Positions 1-5,149 of a stretch of DNA of 25,514 nt are shown here, piece after piece. Under the pieces are notes generated by a model. The model did no database searches, was not told the DNA's origin, and saw only the letters and a list, made by a program, of their open reading frames with translations. Both the position numbers and the translations under genes were made by a program. Every line of letters begins with the position of its first letter. The first letter of the stretch is position 1. The stretch is from a virus. The stretch is from IMG/VR virus record IMGVR_UViG_3300032087_004293, positions 1 to 25,514 of that record; one strand, given 5' to 3'.

Positions 1-70
1 CATTTCGGGATGAATAGACATAATCAAAAGGCAACTGTCTTAGCCTACCTCTTTAATCTTTTCTTAACCT

Positions 71-265
71 TTATATCGTTTCTTCTAGGTACTTTTTCTC
101 TACTTCATACGGCTCTGTATACATGAAATCAACCATATCCTCTATATAAGGTGGCAACCATTCATGCACAGGACCACAATTACCCCAATTCACTGGTTGC
201 ACACAATTCATTACCACGACGGACCAAAACGCCATCAGGTAATTCCACACCGGATATAAATTCAC
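71..265 (-). CDS. Small hypothetical protein (64 aa, GTG start)
   Basis: I do not recognise this protein. It would start with GTG overlapping the TGA of the upstream minus-strand gene (GTGA overlap at 262-265), an arrangement typical of translational coupling and the main reason to believe it. The N-terminal third is hydrophobic and Trp/Val-rich and could be a membrane segment. The C-terminal third is acidic with Tyr and Glu. No catalytic motif is visible. It may instead be chance coding below the upstream gene. Confidence 0.4.
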   Translation of the reverse strand: MNLYPVWNYLMAFWSVVVMNCVQPVNWGNCGPVHEWLPPYIEDMVDFMYTEPYEVEKKYLEETI

Positions 266-681
266 GACCTGATAAGACTGCTGCTATACCCAGATGCATT
301 ACTCATTAACCCACCTAGACAACTGCAAAATGCAAAATATTGCGCAACCTCATTCCTCGCACGCATCTTCTCCTGTATAACACCACTAACCTCCCCATTC
401 CCATCCTTCTCCCACTCCAATACATCCGCCTTAACCAGTGTCTTACCCTCCTTATCCGTTAAATCTTGCGTCGTCTTCGTACTAACCGCTAACTCATACT
501 CAGTTAATGCCGCTCGGACATTCGTAACCGCATCAGCACTAATATCCTCTAGCTGATTAGCACAATCTTGTATACAAGTTAACGTATATTGTCCAAATGG
601 TACACCCAAACATTCAATAATCCGCAGATCATCCCCGCTTACCCAATTACCACTGGTATCTAGCGCCATGATCGGCATCAT
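262..681 (-). CDS. Putative virion neck / head-tail connector-like protein (139 aa)
   Basis: The protein has a short N-terminal GDDLRIIECLGVP-type segment, a helical middle around the KTLVKADVLEWE stretch, and a Gly/Ser-rich end finishing SSLIRS. This layout reminds me of small connector-like proteins encoded near capsid genes of cyanobacterial and other siphoviruses; that is recollection, not a search. The start is uncertain: the first Met lies only 6 bases from the divergent gene at 688, and the Met at 669 is an alternative. The gene is on the minus strand, away from the virion module that begins near 6.6 kb, which is odd for a connector. Confidence 0.55.
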   Translation of the reverse strand: MMPIMALDTSGNWVSGDDLRIIECLGVPFGQYTLTCIQDCANQLEDISADAVTNVRAALTEYELAVSTKTTQDLTDKEGKTLVKADVLEWEKDGNGEVSGVIQEKMRARNEVAQYFAFCSCLGGLMSNASGYSSSLIRS

Positions 682-687
682 ATACTC

Positions 688-927
688 ATGATTAGTGTGC
701 CAAGTGACATATATTCACCTATTATGAATACAATTGACCCGAAAACATTGACCCTTAATTCCCTAGCACTTCTCCTCGCCGTCAGATGTAAATCAAAAGA
801 AGCAACTAAACAACTCCTAGGACGCTTCTATCACCAAATGTCCGAAAAACAAGCTAAAACTTTCATGAATCGTACAATAATGCTTCTCGAACCTAAAGAA
901 CGTGATTGGTTGAAAAATTTATGCTGA
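688..927 (+). CDS. Hypothetical helical protein (79 aa)
   Basis: The protein is not recognised. It is predicted mostly helical, with a basic middle and a Met-rich C-terminal half ending EPKERDWLKNLC. It is divergent from the 262-681 gene with almost no intergenic space, so either its true start is the internal Met at 724 or the promoters overlap the coding sequence. No Shine-Dalgarno site is obvious. The C-rich base composition continues into the next genes. Confidence 0.5.
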   Translation: MISVPSDIYSPIMNTIDPKTLTLNSLALLLAVRCKSKEATKQLLGRFYHQMSEKQAKTFMNRTIMLLEPKERDWLKNLC

Positions 928-1006
928 CTTCACCACCTCCAAAAATTCACTTCCCCCAAAATCCACCCCGTAAATACCCCTACATTCCACCCCCTTTCCC
1001 CTAATC

Positions 1007-1135
1007 ATGAATAACCGTGATGCTAAAAAACGCCTACGGTTACTAGCTTGGAACGCTTTCTTTAATGCCTTTATCCTCCTTACTAATTGCTTCATCGTCG
1101 CAGGTGTCCTCCGTCATTGGAACGATGTTATCTAA
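1007..1135 (+). CDS. Small single-pass membrane protein (42 aa)
   Basis: A short basic N-terminus (MNNRDAKKRLRLL) is followed by a hydrophobic segment (AFFNAFILLTNCFIVAGVL, about residues 17-35) and a short polar tail, the pattern of a single transmembrane helix with the N-terminus inside. Its 3' end overlaps the preferred start of the next gene (1125) by 11 bases, suggesting coupling. The function is unknown; a holin-like or host-membrane role is possible but unsupported. Confidence 0.5.
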   Translation: MNNRDAKKRLRLLAWNAFFNAFILLTNCFIVAGVLRHWNDVI

Positions 1136-1439
1136 CTCCTATCGCCAACGTCTTCTTAAAATCTGTCAGGCAATCTCCTCTAATTCCCCCGTCCCACTTA
1201 ATGATATCGTCTGGGTTACAAAATTAGCTAAAGCTAATACATCCGCTCGTAATCTCCTCCAACAAGCTCGTAAACTCGCACTCAATAATAATCCCCCTGA
1301 CTCCCTAGACTCCTTCATAACTCAACTTAATATCGGTGACCCCGACCCCCAAAATCATCTCTCCTCCCTTAACTCAATTGATGATCTCGTAAATTGGTTT
1401 AAACAAGATAAACCCGATGACTGGCGGCAACGAGACTGA
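1125..1439 (+). CDS. Hypothetical helical protein (104 aa)
   Basis: I chose the Met at 1125 (MLSNSYRQRL...) because the 60 bases upstream encode the 42-aa membrane protein in another frame. The frame is open from 1065, so a longer form is possible. The product has a basic helical N-terminal half, a Pro/Asp-rich linker and an acidic C-terminus with NSIDDLVNWFKQDKPDDW. No family was recognised. It is the last gene before a 330-base non-coding stretch. Confidence 0.55.
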   Translation: MLSNSYRQRLLKICQAISSNSPVPLNDIVWVTKLAKANTSARNLLQQARKLALNNNPPDSLDSFITQLNIGDPDPQNHLSSLNSIDDLVNWFKQDKPDDWRQRD

Positions 1440-1477
1440 TTTTTATAAAAAATTTTTCGAGGGGGTAATCTTGGCTG

Positions 1478-1539
1478 GTACATTTGTACTACGGGGTGGG
1501 GGGGTACATTTGCACTACTCGGTAGTACGTTTGCACTAC
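1478..1539. repeat. Three 15-bp direct repeats, GTACRTTTGYACTAC
   Basis: Copies lie at 1478-1492, 1504-1518 and 1525-1539. They differ at one or two positions, are spaced 26 and 21 bases apart, and each is partly palindromic (GTAC or GTAGT on one side, GTAC or ACTAC on the other). This is the pattern of binding sites for a dimeric regulator or an initiator, in a non-coding region upstream of the early small-gene chain. Confidence 0.7.
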
Positions 1540-1689
1540 TGTTAAGTTTTATGACGCTTCATAACGTTTCGCAACACATCAGCTTAGTTGATCGATGATG
1601 GTTGATTGATCAGCGCTTCTGATATCAGCTCCTCTGATCCACAGGGGGAGAACCATAAGACAGAATAATCATAAACTTTTATGAACAAT

Positions 1690-1768
1690 CAGGCATCAGG
1701 GCCCTGGTGTCTGTATTGTGTGGTGGTGATCGAGAGATCACAAAAAACAAAAAACCGGACACGATCCT
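1690..1768 (+). promoter_or_regulatory. Early-gene leader, copy A
   Basis: The copy begins with a 24-base inverted repeat (1690-1713, 12 pairs counting G-T). TATTGTGTGG follows, then a hairpin GTGATC-GAGA-GATCAC (1726-1741) with a GNRA loop, an A-rich spacer, and CGGACACGATCC ending one base before the ATG at 1769. The same elements recur before the genes at 3113 and 3353, and the terminal box also precedes 2320. Confidence 0.7.
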
Positions 1769-1948
1769 ATGAACCTCTATCCCTTCGGTCGCAGCGATGA
1801 TGACCATGCCACCTGGATGGCCAAGACCTGCAGCGCTCACCTCTACTGGACTGGCACCACTGGCAAGCGACCTGATCCCTTCTTTCAAACCAGCCAACGA
1901 CTGAACCTCCACACCCTCCTGAACCAGCACCCCTGCCCCCTGTATTGA
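1769..1948 (+). CDS. Small hypothetical protein (59 aa)
   Basis: The ORF encodes MNLYPFGRSDDDHATWMAKT and continues with a Thr/Gly-rich middle and a Leu/His/Pro-rich C-terminus. It is accepted because its ATG sits one base after the conserved leader box found before three other early genes, and because a GC-rich hairpin (1957-1972) follows its stop codon. It contains two Cys and four His but no spacing typical of a zinc finger. The function is unknown. A longer frame on the opposite strand lacks comparable support. Confidence 0.65.
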   Translation: MNLYPFGRSDDDHATWMAKTCSAHLYWTGTTGKRPDPFFQTSQRLNLHTLLNQHPCPLY

Positions 1949-1956
1949 CCCCACAA

Positions 1957-1972
1957 GGCCCCTACGGGGGCC
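1957..1972 (+). terminator. GC-rich hairpin after the 59-aa gene
   Basis: GGCCCC-TACG-GGGGCC forms a perfect 6-bp stem with a tetraloop 8 bases after the stop codon. There is no T-run, so termination would be weak or factor-assisted; an mRNA-stabilising role is also possible. Confidence 0.5.
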
Positions 1973-2234
1973 CCTTCCCCTGTCCCCTTGCTTCCCTACT
2001 CATGACCCTCTCAACGCTTCCTAAAAAACGCCCTGTCCTCCCTGGGGAATCGCTCCCCCCTGCTCCCCCTGTATGGCCGGGCCCTGCCCCTCAGCTGCCC
2101 CCTGTCGGCCTGTCCCCTGCTGGACGCCTCAGCCCCGTCTGCATATCGCTAGCGGTCAACGGGTACGCTCTCCCCCTGTGGGCTCTCGCATGATCACGCT
2201 TACTCTGTTCTCCCTGTTTGGCGTCGCTTGTGCT

Positions 2235-2319
2235 CTCTCCCCTGCAGGATCTCTGCAGGATGTTGAGAGAAACGAAACAAAATGGCGCCAATTAACAACA
2301 ACAAAACGGACACGATCCC
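2235..2319 (+). promoter_or_regulatory. Early-gene leader, copy B (divergent)
   Basis: A two-part hairpin lies upstream: CTCTC at 2235-2239 pairs with GAGAG at 2265-2269, enclosing CCTGCAG-GATCT-CTGCAGG (2241-2259). An AACAACAACAAAA spacer and the CGGACACGATCC box then precede the ATG at 2320. It lacks the TATTGT element and the tetraloop hairpin of copies A, C and D, so only the last 25 bases are clearly shared. Confidence 0.55.
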
Positions 2320-3021
2320 ATGGCAAACAAGAAACCTAAGGGCTTCATTCTTCAACGGTTAAATTCACCAATTGACGGCAAACCTTGCGTAGTTATTCTC
2401 ACTTTAGAGAGCGCTAATCGTAAAACGGGCAACATGGCCCAAGTTTGGATTTTGCGCGAGGATATTAACCCGGTCGCCGCAATCGCCAGCGGAGATGACA
2501 TCAGCATCTGCGGGAATTGTCCCCATAGATTGAACCCGACCACCGGTAAAAGGACTTGTTATGTGAACCCTGGACAGGCACCTTTGGCTGTCTGGCGCAC
2601 ATTCAAGGCCGGCAAATATGGCAAGCTGAGTGATCTTAATCCTGAGGATTTGCACGGTAAAAGCATACGCTGGGGGGCATATGGCGACCCTGCCATTATC
2701 TCCCCTGCGCTGTTTCAAACTATTAACGAGCATGCTAAATCCCATACGGGTTACACTCACCAATGGCGTGAACAGTTTGCATCACCTTTCAAGGGTTATT
2801 TTATGGCGTCATGTGACGGCCTGCAGGATTATCTGGAGGCATCCGCTCATGGCTGGAAATGCTTCAGCGTCGCCCCTAAAGGCCTGGAAGCCCCCGGCAA
2901 GCTGTGCCCGGCCACTGTGACCGGTTCAGCCGCGCAATGCCTCTCCTGCCGCCTCTGTGACGGTGACAAGGTCGACGTGTGGGTTGAGGCCCATGGTCGC
3001 AGTGCTGCTTATGTTAAGTGA
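2320..3021 (+). CDS. Cys-rich phage protein, possibly DUF7227-like (233 aa)
   Basis: This is the largest gene of the early region. Visible features are a CGNCPHR motif (about residue 67) with CYVN about 15 residues later, an IRWGAYGDPA segment, TGYTHQWR, and a C-terminal cluster of CP...QCLSCRLC spacing, which together suggest structural metal (zinc or iron-sulfur) binding. The protein resembles uncharacterised phage proteins that I associate with DUF7227, seen in actinophages and cyanophages; this assignment is from memory. The start is fixed by the conserved leader box directly before ATG at 2320. A hairpin terminator follows at 3032. The function is unknown. Confidence 0.85.
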   Translation: MANKKPKGFILQRLNSPIDGKPCVVILTLESANRKTGNMAQVWILREDINPVAAIASGDDISICGNCPHRLNPTTGKRTCYVNPGQAPLAVWRTFKAGKYGKLSDLNPEDLHGKSIRWGAYGDPAIISPALFQTINEHAKSHTGYTHQWREQFASPFKGYFMASCDGLQDYLEASAHGWKCFSVAPKGLEAPGKLCPATVTGSAAQCLSCRLCDGDKVDVWVEAHGRSAAYVK

Positions 3022-3031
3022 TGTTACAAAC

Positions 3032-3047
3032 GGGGGCTCAGGCCCCC
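3032..3047 (+). terminator. GC hairpin after the 233-aa gene
   Basis: GGGGGC-TCAG-GCCCCC forms a 6-bp stem 10 bases after the stop codon. No T-run follows; the next leader begins immediately. Confidence 0.6.
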
Positions 3048-3052
3048 TGATG

Positions 3053-3112
3053 GTCTATTGTGTGGGGGTGATCGAAAGATCGCAACTCGACAAACAACAA
3101 CGGACCCGATCC
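3053..3112 (+). promoter_or_regulatory. Early-gene leader, copy C
   Basis: The copy contains GTCTATTGTGTGG, the hairpin GTGATC-GAAA-GATCGC (3068-3083, GNRA loop, one G-U pair), CTCGACAAACAACAA, and CGGACCCGATCC ending directly before ATG 3113. It aligns without gaps to copy D, exactly 240 bases downstream. TATTGT could serve as a -10 element, but no -35 match is visible. Confidence 0.75.
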
Positions 3113-3250
3113 ATGTTCAACACTGTTCTGAGCCTCTCGGCTGCCCTTGTCGTGATCGTTGGCCTTCCTGGCCTGATCGAATCGACAGAATCGCAGCTGA
3201 TAAAAATGGAGGCCACCCGGTCCGAGATAATCCGTGCCGCGTTGCGCTGA
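3113..3250 (+). CDS. Small membrane protein (45 aa)
   Basis: The protein begins MFNTVLSLSAALVVIVGLPG, one hydrophobic helix at about residues 4-21, followed by an amphipathic charged tail ending IIRAALR. The start is fixed by the leader box. An upstream frame extension to 2957 lies inside the previous gene and the leader and is not credible. It could be a signal-anchored inner-membrane peptide; holin-like or host-takeover roles are only guesses. Confidence 0.7.
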   Translation: MFNTVLSLSAALVVIVGLPGLIESTESQLIKMEATRSEIIRAALR

Positions 3251-3270
3251 TTGTTTCGAATCATTACAAG

Positions 3271-3291
3271 CGGGGGAATCTCCCCCGTTTT
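3271..3291 (+). terminator. Rho-independent terminator
   Basis: CGGGGGA-ATC-TCCCCCG is a perfect 7-bp stem followed by TTTT, 20 bases after the 45-aa gene. Confidence 0.75.
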
Positions 3292-3352
3292 CGTCTATTG
3301 TTTGGAAGTGGCCAACAGGTCACGCACCTCGACAACTCAACGGACTCGATCC
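3292..3352 (+). promoter_or_regulatory. Early-gene leader, copy D
   Basis: The copy contains GTCTATTGTTTGG, the hairpin GTGGCC-AACA-GGTCAC (3308-3323), CTCGACAACTCAA, and CGGACTCGATCC directly before ATG 3353. Relative to copies A and C the stem changes T-A to C-G at the fifth pair and A-T to G-T at the fourth, so pairing is kept while sequence changes. Confidence 0.75.
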
Positions 3353-3499
3353 ATGGCAAACATCACAGCCAAGACCACCAAGCCGGTCATTCTGGAGGCC
3401 TACAAGGCTTCTCAGGCTGATCTGACCACCGCACAGGTGGAACTAAGGGTCGCCCTCGTCTGGGCCATTCTGGCAACACTCTGGGCCTTGGCCTTCTGA
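3353..3499 (+). CDS. Small membrane-anchored protein (48 aa)
   Basis: A Thr/Lys-rich N-terminus and a short helix (EAYKASQADLTTAQVELR) are followed by a C-terminal hydrophobic segment (VALVWAILATLWALAF), giving a tail-anchored topology opposite to that of the 45-aa neighbour. The start is set by the leader box; the frame extends upstream to 3251 only through the leader. The two membrane peptides under the same leader suggest joint expression. The function is unknown. Confidence 0.7.
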   Translation: MANITAKTTKPVILEAYKASQADLTTAQVELRVALVWAILATLWALAF

Positions 3500-3505
3500 T
3501 CCACC

Positions 3506-3530
3506 GGGGGCTTCGGCCCCCTTCCTTTTT
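3506..3530 (+). terminator. Rho-independent terminator (TTCG loop)
   Basis: GGGGGC-TTCG-GCCCCC followed by TTCCTTTTT, 7 bases after the 48-aa gene. C(UUCG)G is an exceptionally stable tetraloop. Confidence 0.8.
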
Positions 3531-3544
3531 CTTTATTCTCTCCC

Positions 3545-3673
3545 ATGCAGTACGAATCACCTTTTCTCGGCTGGATTGTTCCCCTTGATTACCAGGAACC
3601 CGCCGATGATGAAGATTACATTGAACCGGAAGATAACAGCGATTACGATGATTCTGGAGAGTTCACATTGTGA
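3545..3673 (+). CDS. Small acidic protein (42 aa)
   Basis: The protein begins MQYESPFLGWIVPLDYQEPA and continues with a run rich in Asp, Glu and Tyr. It is strongly acidic and could be a DNA-mimic or inhibitor-type peptide, though nothing proves this. The gene lies between two strong terminators (3506 and 3692), which supports a discrete gene. It lacks the leader of its upstream neighbours and has no clear Shine-Dalgarno site. Confidence 0.6.
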   Translation: MQYESPFLGWIVPLDYQEPADDEDYIEPEDNSDYDDSGEFTL

Positions 3674-3691
3674 GATTCCAGTGTTAACTTC

Positions 3692-3716
3692 GGGGGCTAA
3701 TCAGCCCCCTTTTTTT
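3692..3716 (+). terminator. Strong rho-independent terminator
   Basis: GGGGGCT-AATC-AGCCCCC is a perfect 7-bp stem followed by seven T, 18 bases after the acidic gene. It closes the early small-gene chain. Confidence 0.9.
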
Positions 3717-3731
3717 ATCAACAAAAAACTT

Positions 3732-3839
3732 AACAAACGATCATAATTCTTAACATTAACAATTCTTCATAAATGGTCACATTTCTTAACATTAATAATT
3801 CTTAACAAACGATCACATTTCTTAATGTTACAAAATGTA
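3732..3839. repeat. Three tandem 36-bp AT-rich repeats
   Basis: Units lie at 3732-3767, 3768-3803 and 3804-3839. The shared core is a YGATCA-like word followed by TTCTTAACATTAA. Units 1 and 3 both begin AACAAACGATCA; unit 2 diverges at its start. There is no gene in this 300-base stretch (3674-3975). Tandem sites upstream of a promoter suggest cooperative regulator binding, or initiator iterons. Confidence 0.75.
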
Positions 3840-3856
3840 ACGTTACAAAACGTAAC
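3827..3856. promoter_or_regulatory. Two abutting 15-bp palindromic operators
   Basis: GTTACAAAATGTAAC (3827-3841) and GTTACAAAACGTAAC (3842-3856) are dyads placed head to tail. The first overlaps the third 36-bp repeat. They lie about 70 bases upstream of a sigma70-type promoter. A dimeric repressor or activator is the likely ligand. Confidence 0.7.
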
Positions 3857-3922
3857 GTTCGCTATCACTCACTATCGCGCCTATCTGTAACATTTCTTAA
3901 TATTAAGTTTTTCAACAATCCC

Positions 3923-3950
3923 TCGACAGGGAGTCGCGCGGCGCTACAAT
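3923..3950 (+). promoter_or_regulatory. Sigma70-type promoter
   Basis: TCGACA, a 16-base GC-rich spacer, then TACAAT. The ATG of the 45-aa coiled-coil gene lies 26 bases beyond the -10 element, with GGGAGA as a likely ribosome-binding site. GGGGT at the predicted mRNA start can pair with ACCCC just before the ATG. Confidence 0.6.
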
Positions 3951-3975
3951 AAAGGGGTCCACACGGGAGAACCCC

Positions 3976-4113
3976 ATGGGTCGCATTGCTGACCAGATGA
4001 AACAACACCTCGACAGGCTCAGGGAGCTCGACGAGAAGCAACAGCGGGACATCGAGAAACTGCTCGAGACCACCCGCAAGCTGATCGACGAACTACCTAC
4101 CTACGAGGACTGA
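3976..4113 (+). CDS. Small coiled-coil protein (45 aa)
   Basis: The protein starts MGRIADQMKQHLDRLRELDE. It is almost entirely charged helix with Leu/Ile at heptad-like spacing, so a short dimeric coiled coil is likely. It is preceded by a promoter and GGGAGA, and followed by a GGCCCC-TTCG-GGGGCC hairpin, so it forms its own transcription unit downstream of an elaborate operator region. A small regulator or host-protein ligand is plausible, but the function is unknown. Confidence 0.75.
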   Translation: MGRIADQMKQHLDRLRELDEKQQRDIEKLLETTRKLIDELPTYED

Positions 4114-4118
4114 CCACC

Positions 4119-4137
4119 GGCCCCTTCGGGGGCCTTC
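4119..4137 (+). terminator. Hairpin terminator (TTCG loop)
   Basis: GGCCCC-TTCG-GGGGCC followed by TTCT, 5 bases after the coiled-coil gene. The T-run is short. Confidence 0.65.
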
Positions 4138-4277
4138 TCCAGTACCCGCCCACCACCCTCACTATCACGGGCATATTCGAGCAGTCAAGCATTTGCAACA
4201 CTTTGTAACATAAGCAATCGTCATCAGCGGGGGCGCGGGCCATCAGCATTCCTGATCATTAACTTTTGTGAAAAGGG

Positions 4278-4306
4278 TTGCCTTTGGCCGCCAGAGTCTG
4301 TATATT
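4278..4306 (+). promoter_or_regulatory. Sigma70-type promoter
   Basis: TTGCCT, a 17-base spacer, then TATATT, 38 bases before the ATG at 4345. This is a good match to the bacterial housekeeping consensus. Confidence 0.65.
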
Positions 4307-4344
4307 GAAGATGTCCAAAACAAGGGCTTTGACCCACTCCAACT

Positions 4345-4545
4345 ATGGCACCTTTTGAATTCAACCAACCCTACGAATTCGTGGGGCTTGAGCCTCAGGA
4401 AATCAAAAATGATTTCGAAGAATTTGTTTTAGGAACTGTTCACGATCTAGAAGCCGCCGAAAAATTAATTTTCTGCCTGGCTAACTACATCGGAACCGAC
4501 ACACTGGGACAATTTCTAGATGACAAATTGATGGGCCGCCAGTGA
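4345..4545 (+). CDS. Small acidic protein (66 aa)
   Basis: The protein begins MAPFEFNQPYEFVGLEPQEI. It is acidic and probably helical after residue 20. The ATG lies 38 bases after a TTGCCT-17-TATATT promoter, with no strong Shine-Dalgarno. No family was recognised. It is the first of four closely spaced small genes up to 5057. Confidence 0.7.
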   Translation: MAPFEFNQPYEFVGLEPQEIKNDFEEFVLGTVHDLEAAEKLIFCLANYIGTDTLGQFLDDKLMGRQ

Positions 4546-4590
4546 TGCAAACCGGGGAGGCAATCGTCTCCCCATTCCACTCAATCTGTA

Positions 4591-4716
4591 ATGTTCTTCG
4601 TGTTCTTCGGCATCGTTGTATTCTGCACAGCTTGTTATGACTCATCACTCAAAACGATCCAGGCTAACGAAAAGAAATGGGATGAAATAAATAAAAAAAA
4701 TAAAAAAAATAAATAA
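4591..4716 (+). CDS. Small membrane or secreted peptide (41 aa)
   Basis: The protein begins MFFVFFGIVVFCTACYDSSL, a hydrophobic N-terminus ending in Cys residues, then a polar Lys/Asn-rich tail encoded by an A-rich run of AAA and AAT codons. The segment before the second Cys loosely resembles a lipobox but lacks a clear Leu at -3. The A-rich tail may be slippery. Support is moderate: it fits the spacing between neighbours and has a sensible membrane topology, but there is no ribosome-binding site. Confidence 0.45.
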   Translation: MFFVFFGIVVFCTACYDSSLKTIQANEKKWDEINKKNKKNK

Positions 4717-4752
4717 AAAATAATTTACCAAAAAAAATCACCAACAAAAAAA

Positions 4753-4878
4753 ATGAGTGACTCTTTCTGCATTGCCGTTCCCTTCTCATTTGACCTATTC
4801 AGATGCACTTTAGCCATCGAAATGTGGCCGAATGATTTCTACGATTTCCTTGCACAAATCGACGGAGACTACGAATGA
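4753..4878 (+). CDS. Small hypothetical protein (41 aa)
   Basis: The protein begins MSDSFCIAVPFSFDLFRCTL and ends in an acidic segment rich in Asp and Tyr. Its TGA overlaps the ATG of the next gene (ATGA at 4875-4878), a classic coupling arrangement that supports both ORFs. An A-rich stretch precedes the start with no Shine-Dalgarno. The function is unknown. Confidence 0.6.
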   Translation: MSDSFCIAVPFSFDLFRCTLAIEMWPNDFYDFLAQIDGDYE

Positions 4879-5057
4879 ACTGGTATTCTTTCTCCGCTTC
4901 AATGACAATTGATTGGCATAATAAATGCCTTGTTTATGTAAAAGCCGATGACCTAAATTCTGCCTACAGTAAGCTCGAAAATGCGGGATTTGCTGACTGG
5001 AGATATACCGAACGACCGTCGGCCTATGTACACCTGGAAACGCACGAATTGCGCTGA
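4875..5057 (+). CDS. Small hypothetical protein (60 aa)
   Basis: The protein begins MNWYSFSASMTIDWHNKCLV. It looks like a compact alpha/beta domain: a beta hairpin (NKCLVYVKADD), a helix (LNSAYSKLENAG), then a strand region (WRYTERPSAYVHLE). It is translationally coupled to the 41-aa gene. A long palindrome and a strong terminator follow. No family was recognised. Confidence 0.7.
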   Translation: MNWYSFSASMTIDWHNKCLVYVKADDLNSAYSKLENAGFADWRYTERPSAYVHLETHELR

Positions 5058-5080
5058 TACATATCTATATATTATATTAT

Positions 5081-5114
5081 TATATATATCTTAGTGTACA
5101 CTAAGATATATATA
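5081..5114. repeat. Perfect 34-bp palindrome
   Basis: Two 17-base arms meet at 5097/5098 with no loop; the centre is CTTAGTGTACACTAAG flanked by TATA repeats. It lies between the stop at 5057 and the terminator at 5123. A regulator operator, recombination or nicking site, or mRNA 3'-end hairpin are all possible. Confidence 0.8.
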
Positions 5115-5122
5115 AAACAGGG

Positions 5123-5149
5123 CCTCCGGTGGATTCACCGGGGGTTTTT
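5123..5149 (+). terminator. Rho-independent terminator
   Basis: CCTCCGGTG-GATT-CACCGGGGG is a 9-bp stem with one G-T pair, followed by TTTTT. It ends the 4345-5057 gene group. Confidence 0.88.

Larger units (their letters stand above)
1440..1768. other. Non-coding stretch with operator-like repeats and a leader
   Basis: No convincing gene lies here. The stretch holds an AT-rich run, a G-run, three 15-bp repeats (1478-1539), a TGATC-rich segment at about 1590-1640, a purine-rich AGGGGGAG at about 1643, and the first copy of the early-gene leader (1690-1768). A 38-codon frame opening at 1681 runs through the leader and was not accepted as a gene. Confidence 0.6.
1949..2319. other. C-rich non-coding stretch with repeated CCCCTG words
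   Basis: No gene is firmly supported. The plus strand repeats CCCCTG or CCCTGT about ten times between 1930 and 2250. Frames across it translate to Pro-rich low-complexity peptides. An ATG at 2190 opens a 49-codon frame with a hydrophobic start, but it runs through the next leader and into the 2320 gene, so it was not accepted. Confidence 0.5.

Noticed and set aside
1679-1954. 91-codon minus-strand frame
   Set aside because: It lies opposite the 59-aa gene that has the conserved leader; the product is Gly/Val-rich shadow sequence with no start signal.
2001-2193. Pro-rich 64-codon frame
   Set aside because: The low-complexity product follows from the CCCCTG-rich DNA; no start signal is seen.
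2190-2339. 49-codon frame with a hydrophobic start between the 59-aa and 233-aa genes
   Set aside because: It runs through the conserved leader and into the next gene, and has no ribosome-binding site; kept only as a remote possibility.
3955-3978. Riboswitch-like element before the 45-aa coiled-coil gene
   Set aside because: Only a GGGGT/ACCCC pairing next to the ATG is visible, too little to call a ligand-binding RNA.
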